DNA from: JBOFDK01 sp051650305
GTDB taxonomy: Bacteria > Bacillota > Clostridia > Lachnospirales > Cellulosilyticaceae
DNA length: 13,425 nucleotides
Reading direction: 5' to 3'
NCBI GenBank assembly: GCA_051650305.1
Contig: JBOFIT010000017.1
Coordinates: 1-13,425, forward strand
Shown here one piece after another: positions 13,275-13,425 of the stretch (positions within the stretch are counted from its first letter, which is position 1; every line of letters begins with the position of its first letter). The notes under the pieces are model-generated. The model worked only from the letters and a program-made list of their open reading frames with translations. It made no database searches and had not been told where the DNA came from. A program made the translations under genes and the position numbers.

Positions 13275-13425
13275 ACTGCTGTTCAAAAAGTGAAAGAGGT
13301 GCAAACTCAAAGTATACAACTTTGCCAAACTGTAAGTTGACACCTACTGCAAAACGATTGGTTTCACTGTCGAAGTTAAGGATCTTGACGTACTTTGAAC
13401 TTGCATCTTTATTGGTAGCAAGGAA
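13273..13425 (-). CDS. C-terminal end of an unidentified gene (partial)
   Basis: On the minus strand a frame enters from the right edge and runs for 50 residues to a TAA in the terminator stem. The visible part contains KYVKILNFDSETNRF, then VGVNLQFGKVVYFEF, and ends in PLSLFEQQ. It is soluble in character, with alternating beta-strand patterns and aromatic residues. No family is recognised from this fragment, and the start lies outside the window. Confidence 0.75.
   Translation of the reverse strand, partial: FLATNKDASSKYVKILNFDSETNRFAVGVNLQFGKVVYFEFAPLSLFEQQ

Noticed and set aside
1..13425. CRISPR array, insertion sequence, tRNA or rRNA
   Set aside because: No regularly spaced direct repeats, transposase motifs, terminal inverted repeats with target duplications, or cloverleaf/rRNA-like segments were found. 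The TTAAG boxes at 79-116 are too short and close to be CRISPR.

Overview
The window looks like chromosomal DNA from an AT-rich, anaerobic, low-GC Gram-positive bacterium of the Clostridia. The signs are strong AGGAGG-type ribosome binding sites, compact convergent gene pairs that share hairpin terminators, a ferredoxin-dependent indolepyruvate oxidoreductase, a second EF-G and a split ThrE-type exporter. A Cellulosilyticum/Lachnospirales-like genome is a plausible guess, but the sequence alone does not prove it. No rRNA, tRNA, CRISPR array, transposase or integrase was seen, and nothing marks the window as a mobile island.

Layout. Positions 1-36 hold the tail of an unidentified gene and its terminator. 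A regulatory region with four TTAAG-like boxes then precedes a monofunctional peptidoglycan glycosyltransferase (232-891). This gene converges on a small membrane protein gene (899-1225). A divergent promoter region leads to a translationally coupled pair: an eight-helix membrane protein (1315-1971) and an RseC/MucC-family cysteine-containing membrane protein (1971-2387). These converge on a beta-propeller-like protein with a proline-rich tail (2413-3639). That gene is divergent from a very cysteine-rich protein (3795-4838; 32 Cys in 347 residues), whose upstream region matches a sigma-K (late mother-cell sporulation) promoter. Next, on the minus strand, come the two halves of a threonine/serine exporter (4892-6115), with a good sigma-A promoter. 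The plus-strand genes that follow are iorA-iorB (6309-8619), glyA (8724-9962) and a divergent EF-G paralogue (10178-12208). The window closes on the minus strand with two tandem paralogous zinc-ribbon membrane proteins (12249-13180) and the C-terminal end of another gene (13273-13425).

How the genes relate. IorAB (2-oxoacid oxidation in amino-acid fermentation), GlyA (serine/glycine/one-carbon) and the ThrE pair (threonine/serine efflux) share an amino-acid theme, but they are separate transcription units and their linkage may be coincidental.

The most interesting parts are: the cysteine-rich protein with its predicted sigma-K promoter, a candidate spore coat or exosporium structural protein; the EF-G paralogue with altered GTPase motifs; the direct-repeat operator in front of the glycosyltransferase; and the repeated overlap of terminator stems with stop codons, which in one case gives two unrelated convergent proteins the same C-terminal residues. 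No gap longer than 300 bases lacks a gene.
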